This document shows positions 15,177 through 24,353 of a stretch of 64,000 bases of DNA, one piece after another (position 1 is the first letter of the stretch; every line of letters begins with the position of its first letter). The position numbers and the translations under genes were made by a program. The DNA comes from Candidatus Saccharimonadota bacterium (GTDB lineage Bacteria > Patescibacteriota > Saccharimonadia > Saccharimonadales > Saccharimonadaceae): contig JAFVBJ010000002.1 of assembly GCA_017480035.1 (NCBI GenBank), positions 186,001 to 250,000 on the forward strand, in the 5' to 3' direction. The notes beneath the pieces were generated by a model. That model ran no database searches and was not told where the DNA came from. It saw only the letters and a list, made by a program, of their open reading frames with translations.

Positions 15177-16367
15177 TTAATCAGATTTTTTATAGAACTT
15201 GATATTGCCGAGTTCTTTTGGGAGGTAAGAGACATCGAGATGGAAGCCTGCCTCCCATTTTTGACCTTTGCCAAAACCGAGGTCTTTCATTAATTTTGTT
15301 GGGGCATTTCTGATTTCGATTGGGACCGGGAGATTCATGGAACTATGCGCAGCTTCTTTAGCGCGAAGATAAGCATCGTAGGCACTGCGGTCTTTTTTAG
15401 ACTTTGCGAGAGCGCAAGTGACATGAGCGAGAATGATTTGGGCTTCTGGCATACCGACACGTTCGACTGCTCCAAAAGCGGCCACAGCGAGATTTAATCC
15501 GCCGTTTCCGGCGAGTCCGATGTCTTCGGAGGCGAAAATTACCATACGTCTGGCGATGAATTTCGGGTCTTCGCCAGCTTCGAGCATACGCGCGAGATAG
15601 TAGAGTGCGGCGTCGACGTCGGAGCCACGCATGGATTTGATGAAAGCGGAGATATTATCGTAATGTTTGTCGCCTTGTTTGTCATAGCCGGGGACTTTTT
15701 TGCCGGCAGCTTCTTTGACGACGTTTTCATCGACTTTTTCGGCGAGAGAGAGGGCGAGTTCGAGGTCGCCGAGAGCGCTCCTAGCGTCGCCACCAGATAG
15801 TTCAGCGAGATAGTCAATCGCCTTTTTTGTAACGCGTTTTCCGGCTTTTTCGGCTTTGATGGCACGTTTTATGACTTCGGTGATAGCGGATTTGCTGAGA
15901 TGATTCAGGATAATGACACGAGAACGAGAGAGGAGTGGCGAAATGACCTCGAAACTCGGATTTTCGGTCGTGGCGCCGATTAAGATGATGAGTCCGGATT
16001 CGACGTGTGGAAGAAAAGCATCTTGTTGGGCCTTGTTGAAACGGTGAATTTCGTCGACAAAAAGGACTGTTTTTATCTTCATGTTCCAGTTTTGTTTTGC
16101 ACGCTCAACGACGGCTTCAATGTCTTTTTTCCCGGCTGTGACGGCGGAGAGTTCGACGAAGTCAGCTTCGTATTCTTTGGCGAGAATGCGAGCGAGGGTA
16201 GTTTTCCCGGTTCCCGGCGGACCCCAGAAAATTAAGTTGACCGGCTCGCCTTTTTTGACGATTTCAGTAAGGATTTTACCATCACCAATAATGTCGTCTT
16301 GACCGACAACTTCGGATAAAGTTTGCGGGCGCATGCGCTCGGCAAGTGGTCTTCGATTCCCTTCCAT
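15177..16367 (-). CDS. rarA: Replication-associated recombination protein RarA (MgsA)
   Basis: 396-aa AAA+ ATPase that acts at stalled forks. Start ATG 16367 ([14 protein letters not shown]) is supported by TATAAT ending six bases upstream (leaderless type). Walker [10 protein letters not shown] near residue 50, Walker [17 protein letters not shown] near 105, sensor 1 [11 protein letters not shown], sensor 2 SGGDARSAL, then the C-terminal tetramerisation part with SEDIGLAG and [11 protein letters not shown]. Confidence 0.95.
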   Translation of the reverse strand: MEGNRRPLAERMRPQTLSEVVGQDDIIGDGKILTEIVKKGEPVNLIFWGPPGTGKTTLARILAKEYEADFVELSAVTAGKKDIEAVVERAKQNWNMKIKTVLFVDEIHRFNKAQQDAFLPHVESGLIILIGATTENPSFEVISPLLSRSRVIILNHLSKSAITEVIKRAIKAEKAGKRVTKKAIDYLAELSGGDARSALGDLELALSLAEKVDENVVKEAAGKKVPGYDKQGDKHYDNISAFIKSMRGSDVDAALYYLARMLEAGEDPKFIARRMVIFASEDIGLAGNGGLNLAVAAFGAVERVGMPEAQIILAHVTCALAKSKKDRSAYDAYLRAKEAAHSSMNLPVPIEIRNAPTKLMKDLGFGKGQKWEAGFHLDVSYLPKELGNIKFYKKSD

Positions 16368-16418
16368 ATCGTTATTATAGCACAATCTTGATTTTATCTT
16401 AAAATGTTAGCGCTTATG

Positions 16419-16549
16419 TTGACAAATATTATAATCTGTGATATAATGGAAGTATATGGTGTTTTGGGGGGTGTAGGAAACGTAACTACAGGCAAAGCCA
16501 GAGTTTTTTGTTTTCTGGCACCAATTGTACCTTAGGAGGTATTGCAACT
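16419..16549 (+). promoter_or_regulatory. Promoter and structured leader of 200-aa orphan
   Basis: TTGACA 16419-16424, 17-nt spacer, TATAAT 16442-16447 followed by GGAAGTAT as in other members of the class. The leader has a GCCAGA / TCTGGC hairpin and then GCACCAATT, a looser version of GCACATT, before TTAGGAGG and ATG 16550. Confidence 0.6.
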
Positions 16550-17152
16550 ATGAGTGAGTCATTTTTAAGGATGCCGGTAAAGGCATCTGAAGCCCTGAAG
16601 GGCGAAATTGCTAATGAAAACGGACTTAATATGGTCCTCGACGGATTGTATAATCGTTTACATTCTGACGAGGCAGCAGAAATCCATGTTTATCAGGATT
16701 ATATCTTGGTTGGAGTCAGGCAGAAAGGTCACGGTGATGTGTTTATGCACAAATTCACTAACTATGGCTTTTCTCCTAACCGCAGAGACAATAAATCTGA
16801 GACACTGGCATTTTCAATTCGCACGATTGACAACGGCTCTTTGCCACAGTATTGCTACGAAGCTATTAACGGTAATGTTGACGCTTTACGCTTAACAACT
16901 AAGCATCTGATTCGTGCTTATGAAGCTAAGGTTCGTCGCATGACCGAAAAAGGCAAGGATGCAAAACTGATTGAAGAGTATGTGATGAAGGTCGAAGCTG
17001 CAAAACGTCGCTTGACGTTACCGCTTGAAGACTTTTTGACATTGTCAGAGCCTATTATTATTGAAATTCCCAGGAACCCTGAAACCTTTTATGACGAAGA
17101 CGAAGTTGTCGTTTCTGGACACGATGGTATCGACCCTACGGACGAGGCATAA
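16550..17152 (+). CDS. Orphan cytosolic protein (200 aa)
   Basis: ATG 16550 (MSESFLRMPVKAS) is preceded by TTAGGAGGT. The product has no signal peptide or membrane segment. It seems to have an N-terminal alpha/beta part (IHVYQDYILVGVRQKG), a central helical part (KHLIRAYEAKVRRMTEKGKD) and an acidic C-terminal tail (DEDEVVVSGHDG). No family recognised. It is followed 12 nt later by a 22-codon ORF with an excellent ribosome site. Confidence 0.75.
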   Translation: MSESFLRMPVKASEALKGEIANENGLNMVLDGLYNRLHSDEAAEIHVYQDYILVGVRQKGHGDVFMHKFTNYGFSPNRRDNKSETLAFSIRTIDNGSLPQYCYEAINGNVDALRLTTKHLIRAYEAKVRRMTEKGKDAKLIEEYVMKVEAAKRRLTLPLEDFLTLSEPIIIEIPRNPETFYDEDEVVVSGHDGIDPTDEA

Positions 17153-17164
17153 GGAGGAATTTTT

Positions 17165-17233
17165 ATGAAACGGATACGTGGCTGGCCGAAAGGTCCGCCA
17201 GAAAAATGTAATTCACCCAATACCAACACCTAA
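17165..17233 (+). CDS. Candidate 22-aa micropeptide
   Basis: TAAGGAGGAATTTTT precedes ATG 17165, a near-perfect ribosome site at good spacing. The frame encodes MKRIRGWPKGPPEKCNSPNT plus NT and ends just before a terminator. The basic RGWPKGPP run resembles an AT-hook core (RGRP) with one change, and has one Cys. Too short for a homology call; coding status is a proposal from its ribosome site and position. Confidence 0.4.
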   Translation: MKRIRGWPKGPPEKCNSPNTNT

Positions 17234-17234
17234 A

Positions 17235-17266
17235 AAGGCCCCGCAATAACTGATATGCGAGGCCTT
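17235..17266 (+). terminator. Terminator after micropeptide ORF
   Basis: AAGGCC...CGCA pairs with TGCG...GGCCTT around a 10-nt loop, followed by a T-rich run. Confidence 0.8.
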
Positions 17267-17269
17267 ATT

Positions 17270-18283
17270 TTATTCGTAATTATCTTCGGATTTGACGGCA
17301 GTTTCGAGGTTGCGACCGAGCTTGACGAGTTCTTTGTAGTCGGTGTTTTTTGTTAAAGCAATGACGATGTAGTGTCTAGCGAGTTTTTTCTCACCTTCGC
17401 GGTTCGATTCGACTTCTGGGAAGACGACGAATGCGGCGTCGCCGTAATAGAGCCAGTGACCTGCGCCATCTCCGAGCCAGCCGACTTTGTCATATACGAC
17501 AGCAGTGGAGAAGCCAGACGGGAGACCTTGGCGCCAATTGCGAGTGTAGACGTCGGCGGCGTTGCCTGGGGCGGTTTGATTCAGCATAGAATCTTGGATT
17601 TTCTTCCAGGATTCTTCGGATAAATCGGTGTGTTTCCAATATTGTTGATAAAGTTTCATGAGGTCGGACGGAGTCGAAGTGATGTTCGAAATAGAGGTGT
17701 TTTTATAGCCTTTTTCTTCGTAAGCGGCTTGGAGATTGTTTTGACCAATCATGCTCCAGACTTTTTCGGCACAAGAGCTGTAAGAGAAGCGAATCATATG
17801 GTCAAGACAGAGTGAAAGTGTGTATGGTTTGCCGCTAAAATCATTCCAATTTAAGACTTGCTGGTTGCCGTCCCATTGACCGCTATCAATACGGTAGTAG
17901 CCTTCGTAAGCAACGAACATTTTATAGATAGATTCGATGCGGATTTTAGTGTCTTCGTTGTGGCGAGCGACAATTTCGTCGTTGTCGATGTCGTAGATGA
18001 TGATACCGGAATTTCCGGCGGAGCTTTGGGTGTCGACCCATTTGTCGACAGTGTTTTGGAGGCTGATTTTATCTGGGACGGTTGGTTCTGGCTCGGCAGT
18101 AGTAGTCGCGGTTTCGGTCGCGGTCGGTTCGCTTGCTGGTTGATTGATGAAATGGATAGCGGCGACAGTACCGGCTGCAACAGCGACAACTCCGACAACT
18201 CCGCCAATTACGGCGCCGACGATTTTCTTTTTATCGAAAATTTCTTCTTTTTTTGTGGGTTGATTCATTGGTTGGTTCTCCAT
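17270..18283 (-). CDS. Membrane-anchored beta-lactamase-fold serine hydrolase
   Basis: 337 aa. Residues ~21-45 are a membrane helix, followed by a Thr/Pro/Glu-rich linker and an extracellular class A beta-lactamase/transpeptidase-like domain. The SxxK box is RIESIYK (Ser118, Lys121). The second box reads FSYSSC, with Ser in place of the Asp of SDN, and the KTG-like box reads DKVG, so it is probably a peptidoglycan-related or non-hydrolytic relative and not a true beta-lactamase. It starts one base after the capA stop, with AGAAGGA inside capA, so the two are coupled. Confidence 0.75.
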   Translation of the reverse strand: MENQPMNQPTKKEEIFDKKKIVGAVIGGVVGVVAVAAGTVAAIHFINQPASEPTATETATTTAEPEPTVPDKISLQNTVDKWVDTQSSAGNSGIIIYDIDNDEIVARHNEDTKIRIESIYKMFVAYEGYYRIDSGQWDGNQQVLNWNDFSGKPYTLSLCLDHMIRFSYSSCAEKVWSMIGQNNLQAAYEEKGYKNTSISNITSTPSDLMKLYQQYWKHTDLSEESWKKIQDSMLNQTAPGNAADVYTRNWRQGLPSGFSTAVVYDKVGWLGDGAGHWLYYGDAAFVVFPEVESNREGEKKLARHYIVIALTKNTDYKELVKLGRNLETAVKSEDNYE

Positions 18284-18284
18284 G

Positions 18285-19898
18285 TTATTTTCCTTCTGGG
18301 CTAGCTTCCATTAAACGTTTGATGAATTTTTCGGAAGTTGATTCGTCGGTGAGATAGACTTGGTGTTTTTCGTCGTACCAAGTTGGGCTAATACGGGTAT
18401 TTAGGAGTTTATTGTCTCTGAAATAATGCGTTAAGATGTAGCCGCGTTGGGTGCCCGGCCAGTAAGTTTGGTCGAAGAAGAGGTTGCCGAGACCGTAGTA
18501 GATTGGCTTGCCGTTGTAATATTCAAAAGTTTGTGGGTGATGAGCTTGGGTGCCGATGACGACATCTGCGCCCCAGTCAATAAATTGACGGAAGAAAGCT
18601 TGTTGACCGGAAATCGGGTAATCACAGCGTGGGAGTTCAGTGTAGCCGTCTGGATAACTCCAGCATTCAGAGTACTGGATATCAACAATGATAAAATCAC
18701 CACGAGCTCTGGCTTCTTCGATGTCTTTTTTGGCTTTTGCTTCGGTGTAGCCATTGGCACCTGGGTCATTGCCGTCGGCAAGTTCGCCGTTGCCTTTAGT
18801 AGAGGTAGAATGATTATAACCGAGCATGGTGATTTTTTGATTTTTGACGTTTAGCTCGAGCGGTTTAGCGGCTTCTTCTTCGTTTTTGCCGCCACCAAAA
18901 GTTTTTATACCGAGTTCTTCGTATTTTTCGATGGTTTTGATGTTGGCGGAAGTGCCGTAGTTGTTGTTGTGGTTGCCGGTGAGTTCGACGATGTCGGTAC
19001 CGATGGCGGTGATGGTGTCGACGACACGCCAATCTGCACAAAGGCTCATTGTGCCGGTTGAGCCTTTGCAGTTGTCAGCGAAGGAAACTTCATTACTGAT
19101 GTGGGTGAGGTCTTTTGAACTTAAGAAATCTTTGATATTGTCGGCAAAATAGGAACCACGACCACCGGCTTTGCCATTTAAGGTGATAGTCATAGCGCGG
19201 GTGATGGCAGTTACGCCAGTTTGAGCGAGAGAAAGAATTTCACTATTTCCTTCCGGGAAAATTTTATTGTCGGATTTTAATTTTTCTTCGATAAGGGATT
19301 TTGTTTCTGTGATGTCGGAACTTTTGATAGTGAGATAGCGGTATTTTGCGCCTTCATCCATCGTTTCGAGGAAATATTTGTCATCGATTGAGACGAGACG
19401 AGTTTCAGGGGTGAGTTTATTGAATGAAATCCAAGTGATTTTGTCGGTTTCGGCTTCTGCGGAAGTGACGTTTAATTCGCTTGAATAGAAATCGACGGTT
19501 GGGACTTCGAGCTCAAAGAGGATATCGCCGTCAGTTGTTTCTTTACGTTTGGTGGTTGATTCGGCAGAAAAAGTGACATCATGATTCAACATTTTCGGTG
19601 CGTTTTCGCCTTCATAATCTTTGAAGATGCTTGAGAGATAAGTTTTTTCTTCGGCAGTTAAGGATTCGTCATAAGTGATGACGCCCGGGACTTTGAATGG
19701 ATTAGTGTCGAGCCAGAGTTTCACGAGAACTCCGCCGGAAATCAAAATTGCGAGAACTAGAAAGATAATGACGAATTTGATTTTTGATTTTTTCTTTTTT
19801 GCAGCTCTGTGCTTTTCGGCAGCGTAGCTTTTTTGTAAGAGTTCGCGGCGCATTTGTTCGCGAGTTAGCTCACGCTCTCTTTCTGGTTGTTTATACAT
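18285..19898 (-). CDS. CapA-family protein (poly-gamma-glutamate synthesis type)
   Basis: 537 aa with an N-terminal basic stretch, one membrane helix (about 43-65) and a large extracytoplasmic domain. Motifs of the PGA_cap metallophosphatase-like family are present from about residue 275: HISNEVSF, IVELTGNHNNNYG, a long central part, GADVVIGTQAHHPQ and YYGLGNLFFDQ. CapA proteins take part in capsule or polyglutamate attachment/export; the exact substrate is unknown here. About 230 residues between the helix and the family domain are extra. AAAGGAGT precedes the ATG. Confidence 0.85.
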   Translation of the reverse strand: MYKQPERERELTREQMRRELLQKSYAAEKHRAAKKKKSKIKFVIIFLVLAILISGGVLVKLWLDTNPFKVPGVITYDESLTAEEKTYLSSIFKDYEGENAPKMLNHDVTFSAESTTKRKETTDGDILFELEVPTVDFYSSELNVTSAEAETDKITWISFNKLTPETRLVSIDDKYFLETMDEGAKYRYLTIKSSDITETKSLIEEKLKSDNKIFPEGNSEILSLAQTGVTAITRAMTITLNGKAGGRGSYFADNIKDFLSSKDLTHISNEVSFADNCKGSTGTMSLCADWRVVDTITAIGTDIVELTGNHNNNYGTSANIKTIEKYEELGIKTFGGGKNEEEAAKPLELNVKNQKITMLGYNHSTSTKGNGELADGNDPGANGYTEAKAKKDIEEARARGDFIIVDIQYSECWSYPDGYTELPRCDYPISGQQAFFRQFIDWGADVVIGTQAHHPQTFEYYNGKPIYYGLGNLFFDQTYWPGTQRGYILTHYFRDNKLLNTRISPTWYDEKHQVYLTDESTSEKFIKRLMEASPEGK

Positions 19899-19926
19899 TC
19901 CTCACTCCTTTATATAATATATTATA

Positions 19927-21900
19927 CTATGATTTATAAATTCTCACGGCAAAACCGCCGCCTGGCGCCATCCAAATATCGAGATAATCGGTTTTTGAGA
20001 TGCGGCGAGTTTCGATAGTGATGTCGAGCTGGTCGTCGCGATAGTGTGCGCCGTCGCCATCGCGGTAAATTTCGGCAGTATAAACCGAATCGTCGTCAAG
20101 AAAATCGAGATTCAGGCGGACGCGGTGAGCTTCTTCGTTTGTCACGCCGCCGATATACCAATCAGGAGAATTGCGGTCTTGGCGTGCAACGACATAATAT
20201 TCGCCGATTTTGCCGAGCAAAGGAACGGTGCGTTCCCAGTTGACCGGGACATGGCGGATGAATTCATACGCTGCGGGTTGGATTTCTTCATAAAATCTCG
20301 GACGGTCGGCCGCCATCTGCATACCAGAGAAAATTGTGACATAGTAAGCGAGTTGACGAGCGAGCGTGCTGGCGAGACGTTTAGCGACGTTTGTGACGTC
20401 GAAAATTCCGCTAGTGTAGTCCATGCCACCGGCAAGTAAACGGGTGAATGGAATGATGGTGGCGTGAGATGGAGAGAGTGCTCCACCTTCGTATTCTTGG
20501 CCGCGGGCGCCTTCACGAGTCAAAAGGTTCGGCCAAGTGCGTTCGGTGCCGGTACCTTTGATTGGCTCATGCACATCGAGACAAATGTGGTATTTTGCGG
20601 CAAGTTCGACTGCTTTTTGGTAGTGACGAACTCCGGCTTGGGAATGATGAAATTCTTTACGTCCTTGAATAACCATCATGGAGCCAGCATAACCAGGCTT
20701 GATGTAGTTGATACCACGATCAGAATAATATTTATAGGCATCTTCCATTTGATTTTCATAGTTATCGACAAAACCGACAGTTTCGTGGTGGCCGATAATG
20801 TTAATTCCCTGTTCGCGAGCGTAAGCAGAAACTTCATCGAGATTGAGGTCGTCGACTGGTTTTAAGAAATTGGTTGAGGCGCCGTTTTGGAGCCAATCGC
20901 CTTCCCAGCCATTGTTCCAACCTTCCATTAGGACACCGTCGACATTTAGGCGTTTGGCAGCGTCGATATATTCTTTGGCATGTGCGGTGGTGGCGCCATG
21001 GCGTTCGCCTGGAGCCCACGTCCATTCGCCCACAAACATCGCCCACCAAATGCCGATGAATTTTAGAGGTCTAACCCATGAAAAATCTTGTTTTGGTGGG
21101 TCATTGAGATTTAGGACGATGCGGTTAGTAATGAGTTCGATTGGAGAATCGGCAATCATGACTACGCGCCACGGAGTGTTGAATGGGAGGTCAACGTAAG
21201 CGCGCATACCGTCGGAAAGCGGCGTGATGTCGGATTGGAGACGATTTAACGAGTTCAGTCTTAAAGTCATTGAACCGTAGTTATAGAGAGCAGCTTCGTG
21301 GATGGAAATCGTGTGGCCAAGCGGAGTTTCGATGGTGAGCGGCGTGTGGACGGAGCTTGCGAGAGCATAAACTGGGCGTTTTTCGTAGTTGTATTCGTAG
21401 CGGTCAGGTTGGTAAGCTGGGATGCGCCAAGCGTTGGAGTTGGCGTCGACGTTAAATTCGGTCAGCTCGTCGCTAATAATTAAGCGCTGGAAACGCGGTT
21501 GTGGCGGAATTTCGTAGCGGAAAGCGATGCCGTCGTCAAAAACGCGAAAACGAACTGTGAACATGCGGCCATTTTCGGTAGTTTCGGCGAGATAAAAAGT
21601 AGCTTCACTGTAATTGTTTCTGATGATGCGTTGTTCTCCGACGATAGTATTCCAAGTTTCGTCGAGTTTTTTGTTTTGGATGCGGACAATCATAAGGCCT
21701 TGTTTTAGAGGCTGTTCGCCTTGGAGATTAATGCCGAGTCCGGATTCACGCAAGACGATTTTGCCATCTTTTTTGACGGAATAAGTTAACTGCCCGAGCT
21801 TTAGTTTTACAACACAAGAAAGTCTCCCGTTTGGCGAGAGAATTTGTTGTTCGTGGTCGAGTTTGGGTTTTCCGCCGAAAAGATTGCTCCAAAAGCCCAC
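19927..21900 (-). CDS. Glycoside hydrolase family 97 (alpha-glucosidase/galactosidase type)
   Basis: 657 aa, normal GH97 length. N-terminal beta-sandwich (ILSPNGRLSCVVKLKLGQLTYSV-type start), TIM barrel with GVLMEGWNNGWEGDW, and the calcium/catalytic block CLDVHEPIKGTGTERTWPNL...EGARGQEYE. GH97 enzymes such as SusB split alpha-glucosides in the Bacteroidota. Unlike those, this one shows no signal peptide, so it should work in the cytosol. Start codon is GTG 21900 with AAGGAGGT placed inside the end of the sortase gene, a sign of translational coupling. Confidence 0.88.
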   Translation of the reverse strand: MGFWSNLFGGKPKLDHEQQILSPNGRLSCVVKLKLGQLTYSVKKDGKIVLRESGLGINLQGEQPLKQGLMIVRIQNKKLDETWNTIVGEQRIIRNNYSEATFYLAETTENGRMFTVRFRVFDDGIAFRYEIPPQPRFQRLIISDELTEFNVDANSNAWRIPAYQPDRYEYNYEKRPVYALASSVHTPLTIETPLGHTISIHEAALYNYGSMTLRLNSLNRLQSDITPLSDGMRAYVDLPFNTPWRVVMIADSPIELITNRIVLNLNDPPKQDFSWVRPLKFIGIWWAMFVGEWTWAPGERHGATTAHAKEYIDAAKRLNVDGVLMEGWNNGWEGDWLQNGASTNFLKPVDDLNLDEVSAYAREQGINIIGHHETVGFVDNYENQMEDAYKYYSDRGINYIKPGYAGSMMVIQGRKEFHHSQAGVRHYQKAVELAAKYHICLDVHEPIKGTGTERTWPNLLTREGARGQEYEGGALSPSHATIIPFTRLLAGGMDYTSGIFDVTNVAKRLASTLARQLAYYVTIFSGMQMAADRPRFYEEIQPAAYEFIRHVPVNWERTVPLLGKIGEYYVVARQDRNSPDWYIGGVTNEEAHRVRLNLDFLDDDSVYTAEIYRDGDGAHYRDDQLDITIETRRISKTDYLDIWMAPGGGFAVRIYKS

Positions 21901-21903
21901 CGG

Positions 21904-22410
21904 TTATACCTCCTTTGCGGTCAGAACGAGGCGATGTGAATAATCTTGTCCGCCGAGCGGTTCGCCGTAGCAAGTCATGAGGATGAGAGTTGGAGTGTCG
22001 GTCTCGGAAACGATTTGTCCCATGTCGACGGAATTTTTCTCAATAATTTCACGAGAGGTGATTTTGTATGATTTATTGTCGAAAGTGAGAGTGTCGGCGC
22101 TCGAGACGTTTTTTAGGTCTTTGAATACGGTGCTGGAATGGCCGATAATGACGGTTTTGTGGTTTGTTGGTTGGTAAGCGCCAGCGATAGTGTCGGGAGA
22201 GATGAGTTGGTTGCCGGTGCGTTCGATGTCTCTGACACGAGCGATTAAACCGATTGACGGGATATAGAGACGTTCTTCGGAGGATGCATCGGCGGATTTT
22301 GGCATGAAGACGTAGGCCGTGAAGCCAGCAATCATGGCAAAATAGGCAATTCCGAGAAAAATACTCAGCTTAGTACGATGTAAATTAAACTTTTTACCTT
22401 CCCTTTTCAT
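21904..22410 (-). CDS. Sortase family transpeptidase 1
   Basis: 168 aa with an N-terminal membrane helix (about 14-35). The catalytic triad positions are visible: His91 in VIIGHSST, Cys147 in LILMTCYGE and Arg160 in YSHRLVLTA. It should join surface proteins to the wall or to each other. -10 box nine bases before ATG. It sits directly upstream of and probably coupled to the GH97 gene, which is unusual for a sortase. Confidence 0.88.
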   Translation of the reverse strand: MKREGKKFNLHRTKLSIFLGIAYFAMIAGFTAYVFMPKSADASSEERLYIPSIGLIARVRDIERTGNQLISPDTIAGAYQPTNHKTVIIGHSSTVFKDLKNVSSADTLTFDNKSYKITSREIIEKNSVDMGQIVSETDTPTLILMTCYGEPLGGQDYSHRLVLTAKEV

Positions 22411-22487
22411 ATTAAATTTATTGTAGCATAAACGAAATGAAAAAGGTAGTGGTTTTTGGGGTTGATTTTAGGAAAATATATGGGGTG

Positions 22488-23141
22488 CTATTTGACAGAT
22501 TTAACGAATTTTGCGACCGTGCGGTTTGACGCATCGCCATTGCCGTAGCTAGTACCAGAGCAGGTCATGAGGTAGATTGATGGGTAGCTGTTGACATAAG
22601 TGTTCATATTGGAGTTGGCTTGCGCTCGAGTTGGTGTAGTATAGTTACCGGAGAGATTGTAGGTGATACCTTTATAGGTGAAAGATTTGACAGATTTATT
22701 CTTGACGGCGAGAAAAGCACTAGAGGTATTGTGAGCATAGATGAGCGAGCCATATTTAGCAGCGTAGCCAGCACGATCCGGGGTGTCGAGTTGGCCATTG
22801 CTCATTTTGCAGCCTTCGACGACAGTGATATTCTTACCATTAAATGAGATTGTGCCAAGGACTTTGCTATAATCGATACAACGTGAAGTGGAGGAAGTAG
22901 TGGTTTTTTGAGTGGTTTTTGGGGCGGTTTTTTGAGCCGTGCTGGCGGCGGCAGGAATATTGACTGATGCGAGATTTTGTTTAATATTCTCTTTTTTCGT
23001 GACTTCGACACTAGAAAGGGAGAGCGTGGCATCACGCTCGGTGTTGTCGGTAGTCTTGAAAACTAAACCGTTTTTAAGATTAAGAAACGACAAAAAAGTG
23101 ATAAAAAATAAGAGGATAGCGATTTTGACCTTTTCTTTCAT
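22488..23141 (-). CDS. Sortase family transpeptidase 2
   Basis: 217 aa. Membrane helix at residues 7-25, a Thr/Ser/Lys-rich spacer (60-86), then the sortase domain: His137 in SLIYAHNTSS, Cys194 in IYLMTCSGTS and Arg207 in SNRTVAKF. Two additional Cys (88 and 111) may pair. More divergent than sortase 1. It has its own TATAAT promoter near 23177 and a GGGAGTG ribosome site. Confidence 0.8.
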   Translation of the reverse strand: MKEKVKIAILLFFITFLSFLNLKNGLVFKTTDNTERDATLSLSSVEVTKKENIKQNLASVNIPAAASTAQKTAPKTTQKTTTSSTSRCIDYSKVLGTISFNGKNITVVEGCKMSNGQLDTPDRAGYAAKYGSLIYAHNTSSAFLAVKNKSVKSFTYKGITYNLSGNYTTPTRAQANSNMNTYVNSYPSIYLMTCSGTSYGNGDASNRTVAKFVKSVK

Positions 23142-23211
23142 AACACTCCCAAAATTATGCTATATAACTATATTATAGCACATATGCTTATTTTTGTCAA
23201 TGATAATATCA

Positions 23212-23300
23212 TAAAACCCACTAAAATAACTTCTTGTTCTCCGCTCCGGGCCGTTAGGACCGAGTCTTTAGGTTGCAAGAAGTTGTTTCATCGGGTTTTA
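23212..23300 (-). terminator. Second long GC-cored hairpin
   Basis: Outer stem TAAAACCC / GGGTTTTA, inner stem CAAGAAGTT / AACTTCTTG (23228-23236 with 23276-23284), and a GC-rich 39-nt head. The outer stem includes the stop codon of the 153-aa gene. Resembles the hairpin after rplA in design and in its GC-rich head. Confidence 0.6.
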
Positions 23301-23759
23301 GATTTTATCGTACGGTTCGACGACAGGGATGTCGAGCTTTGTGCCGAAGCCGAGGCGTGAGCGGATTTTTGCGCCCATGATGGCGAATTTTTCGCGATCT
23401 TCGAGATTCATGAGAACAGAGGTGTCTTTAATCGTAACGCAATATTCGACCGGGGAGAGGTCGGTGACTTTGTTTTTCTGCGTTGTCATAGTGATGACAA
23501 TATTGCCTTTTTCATTTGACTTGCAGGCGGCGTCGAAGTAAGAACAGAGGATTTTGGCGACGTTGACGTAATTTTCGACTTGGTGATGACGACGAAGAAC
23601 GTCGAGGTCGAGAGTATGACCGGAACGCTCAAGACGAATCGCGTATTCGTGGTAAATCGGATCGATAATATCAGAGAGATACATGAATTTGCGGTCAAAA
23701 ACGCTGTTGTGGACCTTTGATGCGTCGAGTAATTTTAGAAAATCTTTTTCAGTAGTCAT
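23298..23759 (-). CDS. Orphan protein (153 aa)
   Basis: ATG 23759 is preceded by GAGGTAAATT. The product is soluble and mixed alpha/beta, with a helical first half (FLKLLDASKVHNSVFDRKFM) and a strand-rich second half (GNIVITMTTQKNK ... YCVTIKDTSVL). No motif or family recognised. Single-gene unit with its own -10 (TATAAT near 23785) and a long hairpin terminator. Confidence 0.75.
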   Translation of the reverse strand: MTTEKDFLKLLDASKVHNSVFDRKFMYLSDIIDPIYHEYAIRLERSGHTLDLDVLRRHHQVENYVNVAKILCSYFDAACKSNEKGNIVITMTTQKNKVTDLSPVEYCVTIKDTSVLMNLEDREKFAIMGAKIRSRLGFGTKLDIPVVEPYDKI

Positions 23760-23792
23760 AATTTACCTCTATCTTTCCCTTATTATATCATA

Positions 23793-24353
23793 TTAAACGC
23801 CAGGCGAAAACATTTTAAGCTTATTTCGGTGGTATTTGTAGTGCGGGTCATGACTTCCGACTTCTTTCCAAAAATCAGCGGAATGATCCATGTGGTTCAG
23901 GTGGGCGAGTTCATGCAGAATAACGTAGTCACGGAGGATTTCCGGGACGTTCATTAGGCCGATATTGAGCGAAATGGTGGTTGAGCCGGTTTTGCCGTGA
24001 CGTGTACAGGAGCCCCAGCGAGTTGAAGCGTGAGAAACACGAAAATTATCGTATTTATAACCATATAATTTTGCGAAATACTCGAGGCGATATGGAAGCC
24101 ATTCTTTAGCTTTTTTCATCAAAATTTTTTTCTTCATATCGCGAGAGCGTTGGGTTTTCGGGTCTTTTAACTCAAGTTTCGTGCGGATTTGGGCGCGAGA
24201 AGAATTTAAATATTTTTTGACAAGAAAATCAGGAGTGTATTTTGGGACGGACATTTGGAGCCGTCCATTCATCGAAACAGAAAACTTAACGCTAGAAGAC
24301 AGGGCGTTTTTTCGTACGATGACTTCACCGAATTCTTTGTCGTTTAGAATCAT
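23793..24353 (-). CDS. YgjP-like zinc metallopeptidase
   Basis: 186 aa. The zinc motif HELAHLNHMDHSADFW (HExxH with a third ligand region) lies near residues 148-163, and the family block RVSHASTRWGSCTRHGKTGSTTISLNIGLM precedes it; this is the SprT/YgjP (DUF45) type. A cytosolic peptidase of unknown target. It starts next to the stop of the P-loop kinase gene, so the two are cotranscribed. Confidence 0.88.
   Translation of the reverse strand: MILNDKEFGEVIVRKNALSSSVKFSVSMNGRLQMSVPKYTPDFLVKKYLNSSRAQIRTKLELKDPKTQRSRDMKKKILMKKAKEWLPYRLEYFAKLYGYKYDNFRVSHASTRWGSCTRHGKTGSTTISLNIGLMNVPEILRDYVILHELAHLNHMDHSADFWKEVGSHDPHYKYHRNKLKMFSPGV

Noticed and set aside
17270-18283. Antibiotic resistance beta-lactamase
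   Set aside because: Second and third active-site boxes are altered and the context is envelope assembly, so resistance is not supported.
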